DNA of 64,000 bases from Oscillospiraceae bacterium (lineage in GTDB: Bacteria > Bacillota > Clostridia > Oscillospirales > SIG627), in the NCBI GenBank assembly GCA_015065085.1, contig SVQW01000011.1:34711-98710 (forward strand), written 5' to 3'. The notes under the pieces were generated by a model, which had not been told where the DNA came from, did no database searches, and saw nothing but the letters and a program-made list of their open reading frames with translations. This document shows positions 10,801 through 17,414 of this stretch, piece after piece. Position numbers and translations under genes: made by a program. Positions within the stretch are counted from its first letter, which is position 1, and each line of letters starts with the position of its first letter.

Positions 10801-12673
10801 CAAAATAACCATTGGTTCCTTGGTTGCTTCCGCGGCTCTTACCGCAGATACCTGGACACATGTTGCAATTACCGCAGACGGTAAGCTGTATATCAACGGC
10901 GAGCTTGATAAGACCGGCACTGCAGTAAGCTTCTACACCGATGCACCTGTTATCGGTCAGAAGTTTGCAGGCGAGCTGTATGACGTACGCTTCTGGAGCG
11001 ATATCCGCACCCCGGCTGAAATCAATACCAACAAGGCTACCCGCAACGATAGCGACGGTCTGCTTGCAAACTGGATGCTGAATGCGGCAAGCTATGAATA
11101 TCTGACTCTGGAATACAAGGATGCATCTGCAAACAACAACACCGCAACCTTCAAGAGTACCGGTTGGTACAAGATGGAAGCCGGCATTCAGGGCGACTAC
11201 ACCATGTTCCACTTCGGTGATACTCAGAGCTACTTCGCAATTGATCCCCGTGACTATAACAGACTGCCCGAAGTATTCGAGTGGATTGCAGACAATAAGG
11301 ATAAGTACAACATCGCACACGTTTCACTTATCGGTGACGCAACTCAGAACAGCACCGTATTTGAGTGGGATGTAATCCGCGAATCCTTCAAGCTTATTGA
11401 GGGCAAGATTCCTTACTTCATACCTCTGGGCAACCACGACTATCCGTCACCCTCCTCCGGTGTAGGTGCGGAAATCCGTGATACTACCAACTACCGCAAC
11501 GCATTCCCGTTTGATGAATATCTGGCGGCATACGGACCTGAGGGCGACAACACCTTTGGTGGTACCTTCAGAGGCGAAAAAGACCTTACCAACATGTACA
11601 GCCTTGTTAGCGCAGGCGGAGTTGATTACGTCTTATTCTCTCTGGAATACGGTCCTCGTGATGCAGTTCTTGACTGGGTAGGCGAAATTCTTACCAAGTA
11701 CCCTGAAAGACAGGCAGTTATCTCTACTCACTGCTACTTCTCTACTGACGGTACACTCACCACATCTAACTCTACCACCAACAGAGAATTCAGCGACGGT
11801 AACGAGGGTATCGACATCTACGAAAAGATTGTTGCAAGATATCCCAATGTTCTGTTCGTAACCTGCGGACACTCTCAGGGTGATGACTCCAAGCAGCATC
11901 CTCACAACAGAGGAGATAACTACAAGGATTCTCCCACCGGAAACGATTTCGGAAGCTATGCTATCCAGATACTTTCCGACATTTCCGCATACGCAATGAA
12001 CTACCCCGATGCAAGCCTGCCTTATGGCGCTGACGGCGGTTACGGCTCTAGCAAGGCTAACCTTGTTCAGTTTGGTGCAGATGAAGGTCTTGTATTCATC
12101 ATGGCGTTCTCCAACGGCGGAAAAACTATGCACTCCTATGTATACTCTCCTCTCCACGACGCGTTCTTCCGCTCCGTAAACGAGCAGACTCACGAGGTTC
12201 CCGAAATCGAAGTTCAGCCTTCTCTCAATGTTGTAGGCACCGAGCTCAGAGAAGCCGAAACCGAGCTTCCCATGGGTATGCGCTTCAAGATGACTCTTTC
12301 CAAGAGCTATGAGAACTTTGGTGAAAACAACAAGATTGAAGTTCAGGGCTACGGCATGGTGCTTGTACCCGCAGATGCTGTTGAAGAGGGCATGGAAGTG
12401 ACTGAAGATATGTTCGACGGCACAGCCCTTGAAGAACTGGTACTGGTTGAAGAGTGCAGTGATGCCATGTACTACAACGACAAAAACAGAACAGACTTTA
12501 CCGTTGTTGTTCACAGCATTCCCACTCCCGAAACCGATAACGGTGTGGCATACTCCACAGAAATTCTTGCAAGAGCATACGTTGACTATACCGTCAACGG
12601 CGGCGAGGTACAGAGACTGTACAGCTACAAGACTTTGACTTGCTCCATGAATGACCTTGTAAACGCAGACTGA
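4823..12673 (+). CDS. Giant secreted modular protein with LamG-like and metallophosphoesterase domains
   Basis: This 2616-residue protein has a signal peptide (1-26, cut after CFA). Ig-like units with a YQWY core occur near residues 27-110 and 400-490. Six repeated modules end in Y-x-GFF-like motifs with their central Gly or Ala at residues 284, 651, 971, 1287, 1595 and 1818; the fifth reads FIAFF and the last ALGFF. Helix-strand linkers separate them. A LamG/concanavalin-like domain (about 1936-2090) precedes a calcineurin-type phosphoesterase whose metal motifs are all visible: GDTQ at 2132, a GDATQN motif, GNHD at 2203, THCY, and GHSQ at 2349. The C-terminal domain (about 2469-2616) is shared with its neighbours. 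There is no wall anchor. The substrate is unknown; phosphorylated glycans, lipids or nucleotides at the cell surface are possible. It has its own promoter, RBS (GAGGAAAGG) and terminator. Confidence 0.9.
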   Translation: MKATKTLRVFLIVSLLALCLATVCFAAVSVNNPTSLVGPQVTLTATTDAANPTYQWYECEEDGTIIKSIDGATDKEYKPYVDVAGETYYKVVVNGTEEAVATVTGTMPTEPVVLRFNNAADLQYWTSADNKALTKYDGKDVFVHTLRSSGDGYSNFAASTVDDIYLQAYPYIVVSLHVDGATANSTDLYFNADRPESKKGGITFRAAGMDNTYFGDGFGKLLVDTKELKYYSYKPDGTVVSATGKSFAPPAGEAYLGRLVNGMRVDFINQAANAGKKCYIYYMGFFPTKQMALDYAGEMPYDDDAKDIFDAIEGISMPYGAASGKDAVEAYAEAQVNALTADVIEGIDAETVLTFKGGEYKPAADCRQTGTYTFTVALTIGDKPFRRTIVEKEFTMTLAAKPQTDVFLPDVSVTIGEPTTLTVEVKSGITATSYQWYSCDDAEGTNPQIMTGETNASYTVAASEETGVRYYKVVVNGDESLSCVAAVATEYPTEPVILKFNNAQALKCLGGSTFTLENISGTVAMKFTHKEGAKEDNITIGASYINDFYIQAYPYVVISASYPEHATNNLDMYMGTDAYSDSEKSYGFNTAYTGVTTTCGEGFHKTIIDTTDRDPSDGFNKAYKGKFTSLRFDFSNGVENGGKPVYVEYVGFFSSLEDAKAYAGEMPDDSAAQPIIDAIEAAEAEGDLSIAFCDAENETAAAAAALEMINAMTTEAVEELKADYSIVDFRIANAKYTRASPTGKGTYTLDAQVLVGNEPFKCSLVSTSVTMDLLEKPAPVVMKFDSQAQVDAAAPAAVEGTLTKSFVTEGDRGFMRIVASGKDKGEAQVNYTNFYSNTDKKFNFQDYPYMKISYRRNVPTSLKTNTGATTTETMMIYAQKDNSPSYKIGRAGTETAVWEQLIVDMREVGVENSIAYYADGAATPTSYGKLVAGGTASTWDKCVIGTDTTPIEIRLTRYGMEERTIDFEYIGFFASEDEAKMYPQALPENATYDVETLTAANKVTAPAGVVTKAQAEAYIEDYLTNFVFATNPNMDKENAVFTAPSSSGAGSYVVNVWFGGSKDEGYIVPVTLTMEQLPEPVIMYTDSTTVMNTFGADNANLKLEDGVVKMTTKKASNDDGFFLLAKLPTSMPNFNATSLPYLKMKYTMSGVSVDANGNPVNSANVAGQFFFWMTDPNNSSIANAQVPCLGFKPYGGSFEDGDTIELIMNVGFVAAGDKGKENGYWVRNITKGETEYTGYKFSSARYEYEKTGYENVKRTDTTRYTQIRFNLARQANLNRSAEVYYAGFFPSLDEAMAFDSDADTTARLNAAADQISGLSAVAPWGDVAKERTEISDEKATLNKDGTVNFAGLKTQTVFATNGLKKWINSMTGAEGPVTINGYTPATTTEKGNITFDIILSSGYQTKEVNNVTINFAEKPDDYIMWRFNDPAILSKVSINSPIKKIENNVLKMEEPSPKNAGNMILEIEVSDFGTEPFHLMDYSYVLMKYKRDGDISPAAYKFTNAEGVTGNISNMGWGWQSGDWYYTLLDTTVRDLYTPWSYNMNLTTGKLVDILATKGYGIPTAAAISGTANKFSFDFGTRNFAKRSAEIEFIAFFPSMADARNYVQNIEKLEDAVSDTTAELKGYTADTVSYYDGNTEAVAEAKAKAIIEDKVSAKGVNVAITKVSYTAPVQDTTDGSYVFTAKVTLDGEDVYTTDEITLTIGNAVDNDTIVYRFTNPEYIKTIAGAKAEYDYKSMKLAGNSFTFEMGADKPNVSEAYAVMALDATYTGSVTALINGTATVTADENGYFDISAVTDAIDTVEFTFEDADAQVVALGFFADDTAADAYSFDAAPAVFATAMAKFSGTHNYALADSKTISDAKTYSYKTYVPDKLSGTGVGFAQLTYDNYVASTTTKGGSIDVTVTLAYGDITATYYTDVTYTANLAIDPYDSDPVTTSKGHHFMGYDTITAQKAFASVPQTLEFSIKVAQGQLSGTMEIVKNGSTIVKLVDGKITIGSLVASAALTADTWTHVAITADGKLYINGELDKTGTAVSFYTDAPVIGQKFAGELYDVRFWSDIRTPAEINTNKATRNDSDGLLANWMLNAASYEYLTLEYKDASANNNTATFKSTGWYKMEAGIQGDYTMFHFGDTQSYFAIDPRDYNRLPEVFEWIADNKDKYNIAHVSLIGDATQNSTVFEWDVIRESFKLIEGKIPYFIPLGNHDYPSPSSGVGAEIRDTTNYRNAFPFDEYLAAYGPEGDNTFGGTFRGEKDLTNMYSLVSAGGVDYVLFSLEYGPRDAVLDWVGEILTKYPERQAVISTHCYFSTDGTLTTSNSTTNREFSDGNEGIDIYEKIVARYPNVLFVTCGHSQGDDSKQHPHNRGDNYKDSPTGNDFGSYAIQILSDISAYAMNYPDASLPYGADGGYGSSKANLVQFGADEGLVFIMAFSNGGKTMHSYVYSPLHDAFFRSVNEQTHEVPEIEVQPSLNVVGTELREAETELPMGMRFKMTLSKSYENFGENNKIEVQGYGMVLVPADAVEEGMEVTEDMFDGTALEELVLVEECSDAMYYNDKNRTDFTVVVHSIPTPETDNGVAYSTEILARAYVDYTVNGGEVQRLYSYKTLTCSMNDLVNAD

Positions 12674-12694
12674 TAAATAATGCACAATTGATGC

Positions 12695-12726
12695 GAAAAC
12701 AGCGGACTATGTCCGCTGTTTTCTTT
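12695..12726 (+). terminator. Rho-independent terminator after the 2616-residue protein
   Basis: GAAAACAGCGGAC and GTCCGCTGTTTTC form a 13-bp perfect stem with a TAT loop, followed by TTTT, 21 bases after the stop codon. Confidence 0.9.
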
Positions 12727-12738
12727 TGTATGCAATAA

Positions 12739-12767
12739 AAAAGAGGTGCACCATGTGCACCTCTTTT
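12739..12767 (-). terminator. Rho-independent terminator of the minus-strand glycosidase-like operon
   Basis: AAAAGAGGTGCAC and GTGCACCTCTTTT form a 13-bp perfect stem around a 3-nt loop. On the minus strand it is followed by a T-rich stretch. It lies 15 bases beyond the stop of the last operon gene, back to back with the plus-strand terminator. Confidence 0.88.
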
Positions 12768-12781
12768 GAACTCTATGATTT

Positions 12782-14035
12782 TTAGTCCAGTGTTACGAAT
12801 ACGCCTTCGCCGCAGGTCAGGTCGATGGTGTAAACACCGCGGTTGGGAGTAAGAACGGTGGGCTCTGCTTTGCGGTAGAGAGTCACTTTCTTTGCCTTGG
12901 TCTTGAACTTGACGGTTGCAGGCAGGTCGTCCCGGAATTCGGTCATGTTAACAATGGTGAACGCCTTGCCCTTGCCCTGTTTCTTTTCGAAGCAACCGAA
13001 CAGCAAAGGCTCGTCGGATTTGATTTCGGTAAGAACGTCAAAATCCTTGTACTCGTTACTCATGCGCAGATAAGGCACTTTTTCGCTGTAATTGTGGGTG
13101 AAAGCGCCCAGATTCTTGTACTGAACAAATACGTCGGAAAGGTTCTGCATTTCCCACAGAACGGGCTGTATTGCGTAATATGCATCGGTAGGCTCGTTGG
13201 TGTAGATGTGAACAAGAGAGGGGAATTCGGGCGAGCCGTTGTAGTTCCACAGAAGAATACCGTTGCATCCGAAGGACAGCACGCTGTAACACTGCCAGCG
13301 GTATTCAGCCTCGTTGGGAGTACGCTTACTGTAATTCCAACCATAGGTCTGAATGCAACACCAGAAATCACGTTCTCTGCGGCGTGCAACCTCAGCCGCC
13401 TTGTTAATGGACTCGATGTAGTCCTTGTATGTGTTTTTTTCGCCGTACTGACCCCAGCTGAAGGGATAAATGTCGGTGGAAAGAACTCGGGATGTGAAGT
13501 GGTCACAGTAGCTGTCACAGTATTTGGTGAAAAGGTTGGGGTCAGAGTCGTAATACTCGATCTTGGCGGCATTTGCACCAAATTTGAACTGCGCGGCGTT
13601 GGCATACATGGGAAGCATGTTTATAAGTGAGGTATAGCCTGTTTTTTCCTCGAATTTGTTCATTATAGCACTCATCCAGGGGAAAGCATCGGTACCGGGC
13701 TCATCGTTGAAGAAACAGCCTGTAAATGAGGGGTGATGCTTGTAGGTTGCTATCATTGCCTCGGGATCGAATGCGTCTATCTGCTCCTGTGTCCAGGGCT
13801 TTTCGTAGTTGAGGTGCTTGTCTATGATGAAAGTTTCAACACCGTACTTGTCAGCCAGACTGAGTGTGGTTTCGCGTGTGGCACGGTTTTTAGTAGCATC
13901 GCCTGTGATAATGGTATCTATACCGCAATCAACCATATTTTTGAAATCGCGGTCATTACACATGGAAGTGGAGAAACGCCACATACCGATTCTTATACGG
14001 TCGCGTGTGATGTACTCATGAGTGTACTTTTTCAT
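12782..14035 (-). CDS. TIM-barrel glycoside-hydrolase-like protein, paralog 3
   Basis: This 417-residue protein has no signal peptide, so it is probably cytoplasmic. It is the third gene of a minus-strand operon of paralogs. The pattern suggests a glycosidase-type (beta/alpha)8 barrel with a small C-terminal beta domain (FTIVNM, YTIDLTCGEGVFVTLD). A candidate acid/base residue is the Glu of F-N-D-E-P-G-T, a strand-4-like position in clan GH-A enzymes. The motifs STDIYPFSWGQYGE and NEAEYRWQCYSVLSFG are shared with its two neighbours. It is the most divergent copy. I chose the ATG at 14035 because AAAGGTG sits 8 bases upstream; an in-frame TTG six codons earlier has no such site. The family number and substrate cannot be assigned by eye. 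Confidence 0.78.
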   Translation of the reverse strand: MKKYTHEYITRDRIRIGMWRFSTSMCNDRDFKNMVDCGIDTIITGDATKNRATRETTLSLADKYGVETFIIDKHLNYEKPWTQEQIDAFDPEAMIATYKHHPSFTGCFFNDEPGTDAFPWMSAIMNKFEEKTGYTSLINMLPMYANAAQFKFGANAAKIEYYDSDPNLFTKYCDSYCDHFTSRVLSTDIYPFSWGQYGEKNTYKDYIESINKAAEVARRRERDFWCCIQTYGWNYSKRTPNEAEYRWQCYSVLSFGCNGILLWNYNGSPEFPSLVHIYTNEPTDAYYAIQPVLWEMQNLSDVFVQYKNLGAFTHNYSEKVPYLRMSNEYKDFDVLTEIKSDEPLLFGCFEKKQGKGKAFTIVNMTEFRDDLPATVKFKTKAKKVTLYRKAEPTVLTPNRGVYTIDLTCGEGVFVTLD

Positions 14036-14063
14036 GATATTTTCACCTTTCAATACATAAAAT

Positions 14064-15326
14064 TTAATCCAGAGTTACAAATACACCTTCGCCCTGAGCC
14101 AGGTCGATGGAGTAAACACCGCGGTTTGCAGTGAGAACGGTAGGCTCTGCATTGCGGTAAACGGTAACCTTTTTAGCCTTGGATTTGAATTTAACAACAG
14201 TGTCCTTGGGGGTCTGCCAGTCCACCATATTTACAACGGTAAATGCCTTACCGCGACCCTTTTCCTTTTCAAAGCAGCCTACCAGCAAAGGCTCATCACA
14301 CTTAATATCGCTTATAACATCAAAATCGGTGTATTCCTTGGTCATTTTGAGGTAGGGGGTGTCATCGGTACAGTTAACGGTGAAAGCACCAAGATTCTTG
14401 TACTGAATGTACAAATCGGAAATATTGTGCATTTCCCACATAACGGGCTGAGCTGCATAATATGCATCTGTGGGACGGGTGGTGATGGGGTGTACCAAAG
14501 AGGGGAATTCATTCGAGCCGCGGTAGTTCCACAGGGTTATGCAGGTGCATCCGAAGGACAGCATGCAGTAGCACTGCCAGCGGTATTCCGCTTCGGTAGG
14601 AGTACGTTTTCCGGGTGTCCAGCCGTAGGTCTGGATACAGCACCAGAATTCCTTGCCGTAGTTGCGTGCGGAGCGTGCAACCTGATTTATCGCTTCGATA
14701 TAGTCTCTGTAAGTCGTTTTTTCGCCGTACTGACCCCAATTGAGAGGGTAAATGTCGGAGGAAATGTAGAAGGTATCATACTGCTTGCAGTATTCGTCGT
14801 TGTAATTCTGGAATATTTCGGGGTCGGAATCATAGTACTCGATAGCCGCCTGACTTGCACCGTATTTGAGCTGAGCGGCGTTGGCGTACTTGGGGAGAAG
14901 ATTGATATAACCCGTTCTTCCGGTCTGCTCCTGATACTTCTTGGTTATTTGAGCAACCCAGGGGAAGTCCTCGGTGCCGTGCTCATCAATGATGTAGTTA
15001 CCTGCAAAGGAGGGATGATGAGCATAGGTGGAAACCATTTTTGCAAAATCAAATTTTGCAATTTTTTCTTCGCTCCATTTTTCGCCCTTGCCGCCGTCGC
15101 CGATACTGAAATCGTTTACATAAACCTCAACACCCAATTCGTCCGCAATTCTCAGTGTAGTCTCGCGTGTGGCACGATTCATGGTAGCATTGCCGTGGAA
15201 AATGGTGTCAACGCCCAGATCAACCATTTCCTTCATGCACTTTTCATTTGCAAAAACTGTATCAAAGTCCCATATACCCACTCTGATACGTTTTCTTGTG
15301 ATGTACTCATGAGTGTACTTTTTCAT
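14064..15326 (-). CDS. TIM-barrel glycoside-hydrolase-like protein, paralog 2
   Basis: This 420-residue cytoplasmic protein is roughly 90% identical by eye to the product of the gene directly upstream at 15354-16616. The Glu of DEHGT (residue 115) is the candidate acid/base residue. Differences from the neighbour cluster in the N-terminal third and in two short loops (about residues 231-241 and 261-278). These have the C-terminal-end position expected of substrate-contacting barrel loops. The start at 15326 follows AAAGGTG by 8 bases, the same arrangement as paralog 3, so the intergenic segment was probably duplicated with the gene. Spacing to both neighbours is 27-28 bases, consistent with one transcript. 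Glycosidase activity is inferred from fold-like patterns, not from a recognised family. Confidence 0.78.
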   Translation of the reverse strand: MKKYTHEYITRKRIRVGIWDFDTVFANEKCMKEMVDLGVDTIFHGNATMNRATRETTLRIADELGVEVYVNDFSIGDGGKGEKWSEEKIAKFDFAKMVSTYAHHPSFAGNYIIDEHGTEDFPWVAQITKKYQEQTGRTGYINLLPKYANAAQLKYGASQAAIEYYDSDPEIFQNYNDEYCKQYDTFYISSDIYPLNWGQYGEKTTYRDYIEAINQVARSARNYGKEFWCCIQTYGWTPGKRTPTEAEYRWQCYCMLSFGCTCITLWNYRGSNEFPSLVHPITTRPTDAYYAAQPVMWEMHNISDLYIQYKNLGAFTVNCTDDTPYLKMTKEYTDFDVISDIKCDEPLLVGCFEKEKGRGKAFTVVNMVDWQTPKDTVVKFKSKAKKVTVYRNAEPTVLTANRGVYSIDLAQGEGVFVTLD

Positions 15327-15353
15327 GATATTTTCACCTTTCAATATATAAAA

Positions 15354-16616
15354 TTAATCCAGAGTTACAAATACGCCTTCGCCCTGAGCCAGATCGATGG
15401 AGTAAACACCGCGGTTTGCAGTGAGAACGGTAGGCTCTGCATTGCGGTAAACGGTAACCTTTTTAGCCTTGGATTTGAATTTAACAACAGTGTCCTTGGG
15501 GTTCTGCCAGTCCACCATATTTACGACGGTGAATGCCTTACCGCGACCCTTTTCCTTTTCAAAACAGCCTACCAGCAAAGGCTCATCGCACTTAATATCG
15601 CTTATAACATCAAAATCAGTGTATTCCTTGGTCATTTTGAGGTAGGGGGTGTCATCGGTACAGTTAACGGTGAAAGCACCCAGATTCTTGTACTGAATGT
15701 ACAGGTCGGAAAGATTGCGCATTTCCCACATAACGGGCTGAGCCGCATAATATGCATCTGTGGGACGGGTGGTGATGGGGTGTACCAGACCGGGGCAGCT
15801 TTCATTACCGCGGTAGTTGTATAAGCCCAGAGAAGTACATCCGAAGGACAGCATACAGTAGCACTGCCAACGATATTCCGCTTCGGTGGGGGTACGCTTG
15901 CCTTCGCAGTATCCGTGTGCCTGAATACAGCACCAGAATTCCTTGCCGTAGTTGCGTGCGGAGCGTGCAACCTGATTTATAGCTTCGATGTAATCTCTGT
16001 ATGTAACCTTTTCACCGTATTCGCCCCAGTTGAGAGGGTAAATGTCGGAGGAAATGTAGAAGGTGTCATACTGCTTGCAGTATTCGTCGTTGTAATTCTG
16101 GAATATTTCGGGGTCGGAATCATAGTACTCGATAGCCGCCTGGTTTGCGCCGTATTTGAGCTGAGCGGCGTTGGCGTACTTGGGGAGAAGATTGATATAA
16201 CCTGTTCTTCCGGTCTGCTCCTGATATTTCTTTGTGATTTGGGCAACCCAGGGGAAGTCCTCGGTGCCGTGCTCGTCGATGATGTAGTTACCTGCGAAGG
16301 AGGGGTGGTGTTCGTAGGTGGAAATCATTTTTTTGAAATCAAAATTTGCTATTTTTTCTTCACTCCACTTTTCACCCTTGCCGCCGTCGCCGATGCTGAA
16401 GTCATTGACAAAAACCTCAACACCCAATTCGTCCGCCAGTGAAAGAGTAGTCTCGCGAGTGGCACGGTTCATGGTAGCCTTGCCGTAGAATATGGCGTCT
16501 ACACCCAAGTCAACCAGCTCCTGCATGCACTTTCTGTTGGCAAAGGCAGTGTCAAAACACCATATGCCGATTCTGATGCGCTTTCTTGTGATGTATTCGT
16601 GCGTGAGTTTTTTCAT
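15354..16616 (-). CDS. TIM-barrel glycoside-hydrolase-like protein, paralog 1 (first gene of operon)
   Basis: This 420-residue cytoplasmic protein opens the three-gene operon, with AAGGAG upstream of the ATG and a promoter at 16669-16696. It shares the DEHGTEDFPWV motif, the SSDIYPLNWGEYGE motif and the TEAEYRWQCYCMLSFG motif with paralog 2. The last 130 residues are almost identical between the two, including the C-terminal beta domain. The loop segments QAHGYCEGKRTP and TSLGLYNYRGNESCPG differ from paralog 2, which suggests different substrates or a duplicated enzyme under divergence. No signal peptide is seen, although the facing secreted proteins are extracellular. The operon could process imported oligosaccharides, but no transporter is encoded nearby. 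Confidence 0.78.
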   Translation of the reverse strand: MKKLTHEYITRKRIRIGIWCFDTAFANRKCMQELVDLGVDAIFYGKATMNRATRETTLSLADELGVEVFVNDFSIGDGGKGEKWSEEKIANFDFKKMISTYEHHPSFAGNYIIDEHGTEDFPWVAQITKKYQEQTGRTGYINLLPKYANAAQLKYGANQAAIEYYDSDPEIFQNYNDEYCKQYDTFYISSDIYPLNWGEYGEKVTYRDYIEAINQVARSARNYGKEFWCCIQAHGYCEGKRTPTEAEYRWQCYCMLSFGCTSLGLYNYRGNESCPGLVHPITTRPTDAYYAAQPVMWEMRNLSDLYIQYKNLGAFTVNCTDDTPYLKMTKEYTDFDVISDIKCDEPLLVGCFEKEKGRGKAFTVVNMVDWQNPKDTVVKFKSKAKKVTVYRNAEPTVLTANRGVYSIDLAQGEGVFVTLD

Positions 16617-16668
16617 GTTTTTCTCCTTATATAATAAATAATAATGTAAAAATGAAAGAGTTTATTTA

Positions 16669-16696
16669 ATTATACCAAAGTTTATGATAAAGTCAA
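16669..16696 (-). promoter_or_regulatory. Promoter of the glycosidase-like operon
   Basis: On the minus strand TTGACT (16696-16691) and TATAAT (16674-16669) are 16 bases apart, about 53 bases upstream of the first ATG of the operon. Confidence 0.7.
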
Positions 16697-16745
16697 GTGT
16701 TTTTAGGAAAAAAGTCGTATTTTTGAAAGTAAAATCCGATTTCTA

Positions 16746-16774
16746 TTGACATATTGCGAAAATATTGATATAAT
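16746..16774 (+). promoter_or_regulatory. Sigma-A promoter of the small lipoprotein gene
   Basis: TTGACA at 16746-16751 and TATAAT at 16769-16774 are 17 bases apart, 30 bases upstream of the ATG. The divergent operon promoter lies about 50 bases away. Confidence 0.88.
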
Positions 16775-16804
16775 TAATCATAATACAAAAAAGGAGTTAC
16801 ATTT

Positions 16805-17161
16805 ATGAAAAAAAATTACGTTGCAATAGCATTGACAGTGTTGATGATATTGGGTATATTTGTGTCCTGCACCTCTCCCGAACAAAAAATTGTGGGAACC
16901 TGGAAAAGCGATTCCTCAGCGGTTTTGGGTGTAAAGGTGGAATCGGTGTATGTTTTCAATGAGGACGGAACCGGAACTATGTCTGCGCTGCTGGGTGTAG
17001 AAGTGCCCATCAAGTATTCCTTTTCGGACGATAAGCTTGTTGTTACCACCGTTATTCTCGGAAATGACGCCGCAACCACTGAATACGATTACAAATTCAG
17101 CGGAAACAACCTTGTTCTGAGCATAGGCGGGGAGAGTGTAACCTACACAAGAGCCGCATAA
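16805..17161 (+). CDS. Small lipocalin-like lipoprotein (DUF5640-type)
   Basis: This 118-residue protein has a lipoprotein signal peptide with lipobox GIFVSC, so Cys22 is probably lipidated and the protein sits on the outer face of the membrane. The mature part reads IVGTWKSDS, then VYVFNEDGTGTMS and YSFSDDKLVVTT, the strand pattern of small lipocalin-like domains (DUF5640) common in Firmicutes. Such domains often occur in many copies per genome, and no ligand is known. AAGGAG lies 10 bases upstream of the ATG. The gene has its own promoter and stands alone between the divergent operon and the TPP riboswitch. Family assignment is moderate; function is unknown. Confidence 0.75.
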   Translation: MKKNYVAIALTVLMILGIFVSCTSPEQKIVGTWKSDSSAVLGVKVESVYVFNEDGTGTMSALLGVEVPIKYSFSDDKLVVTTVILGNDAATTEYDYKFSGNNLVLSIGGESVTYTRAA

Positions 17162-17193
17162 CAATTATTTAACAGAAAGTACATAGTTTACCG

Positions 17194-17223
17194 TTGCAAT
17201 TGGCGGTTGGGTTGTGATAAAAT
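17194..17223 (+). promoter_or_regulatory. Possible promoter of the TPP riboswitch-thiT unit
   Basis: TTGCAA at 17194 and TAAAAT at 17218 are 18 bases apart, just upstream of the riboswitch. The match is weak, but a promoter is needed here. Confidence 0.35.
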
Positions 17224-17254
17224 ACCATTGTACCGAGAGGTATACCGAAATTTA

Positions 17255-17355
17255 ATATTTTTGGGGTGCTACGGCTGAGATGACGTTTCGTCAAACCCTT
17301 GACTGCATGAAAATGCGGTCATACCTGATCCGGATAATGCCGGCGTAGGAAAATA
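17255..17355 (+). promoter_or_regulatory. TPP (THI-box) riboswitch
   Basis: The conserved core is easy to read: GGGGTGCT, then GGCTGAGATGACG with its TGACG/CGTCA arm, then ACCC, and ACCTGATCCGGATAATGCCG followed by GCGTAGGAAA. P1 can form between ATATTTTT and GGAAAAT. A terminator follows at once, then thiT, so the expected logic is thiamine pyrophosphate binding leading to premature termination. Confidence 0.95.
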
Positions 17356-17366
17356 GTTAGACTGTG

Positions 17367-17397
17367 AGCACCGTGTATTTTCACGGTGCTTTTTTGC
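17367..17397 (+). terminator. Riboswitch-controlled terminator before thiT
   Basis: GCACCGTG and CACGGTGC form an 8-bp stem with a TATTTT loop, followed by TTTTTT. It lies between the TPP aptamer and the thiT start and is probably the expression platform. Confidence 0.88.
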
Positions 17398-17414
17398 ACC
17401 CGTAAGGAGTTTTT

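Noticed and set aside
14427..15824. A 465-codon plus-strand frame across the glycosidase-like operon
   Set aside because: It spans the boundary between two clear minus-strand genes with their own RBS and is a shadow of both.
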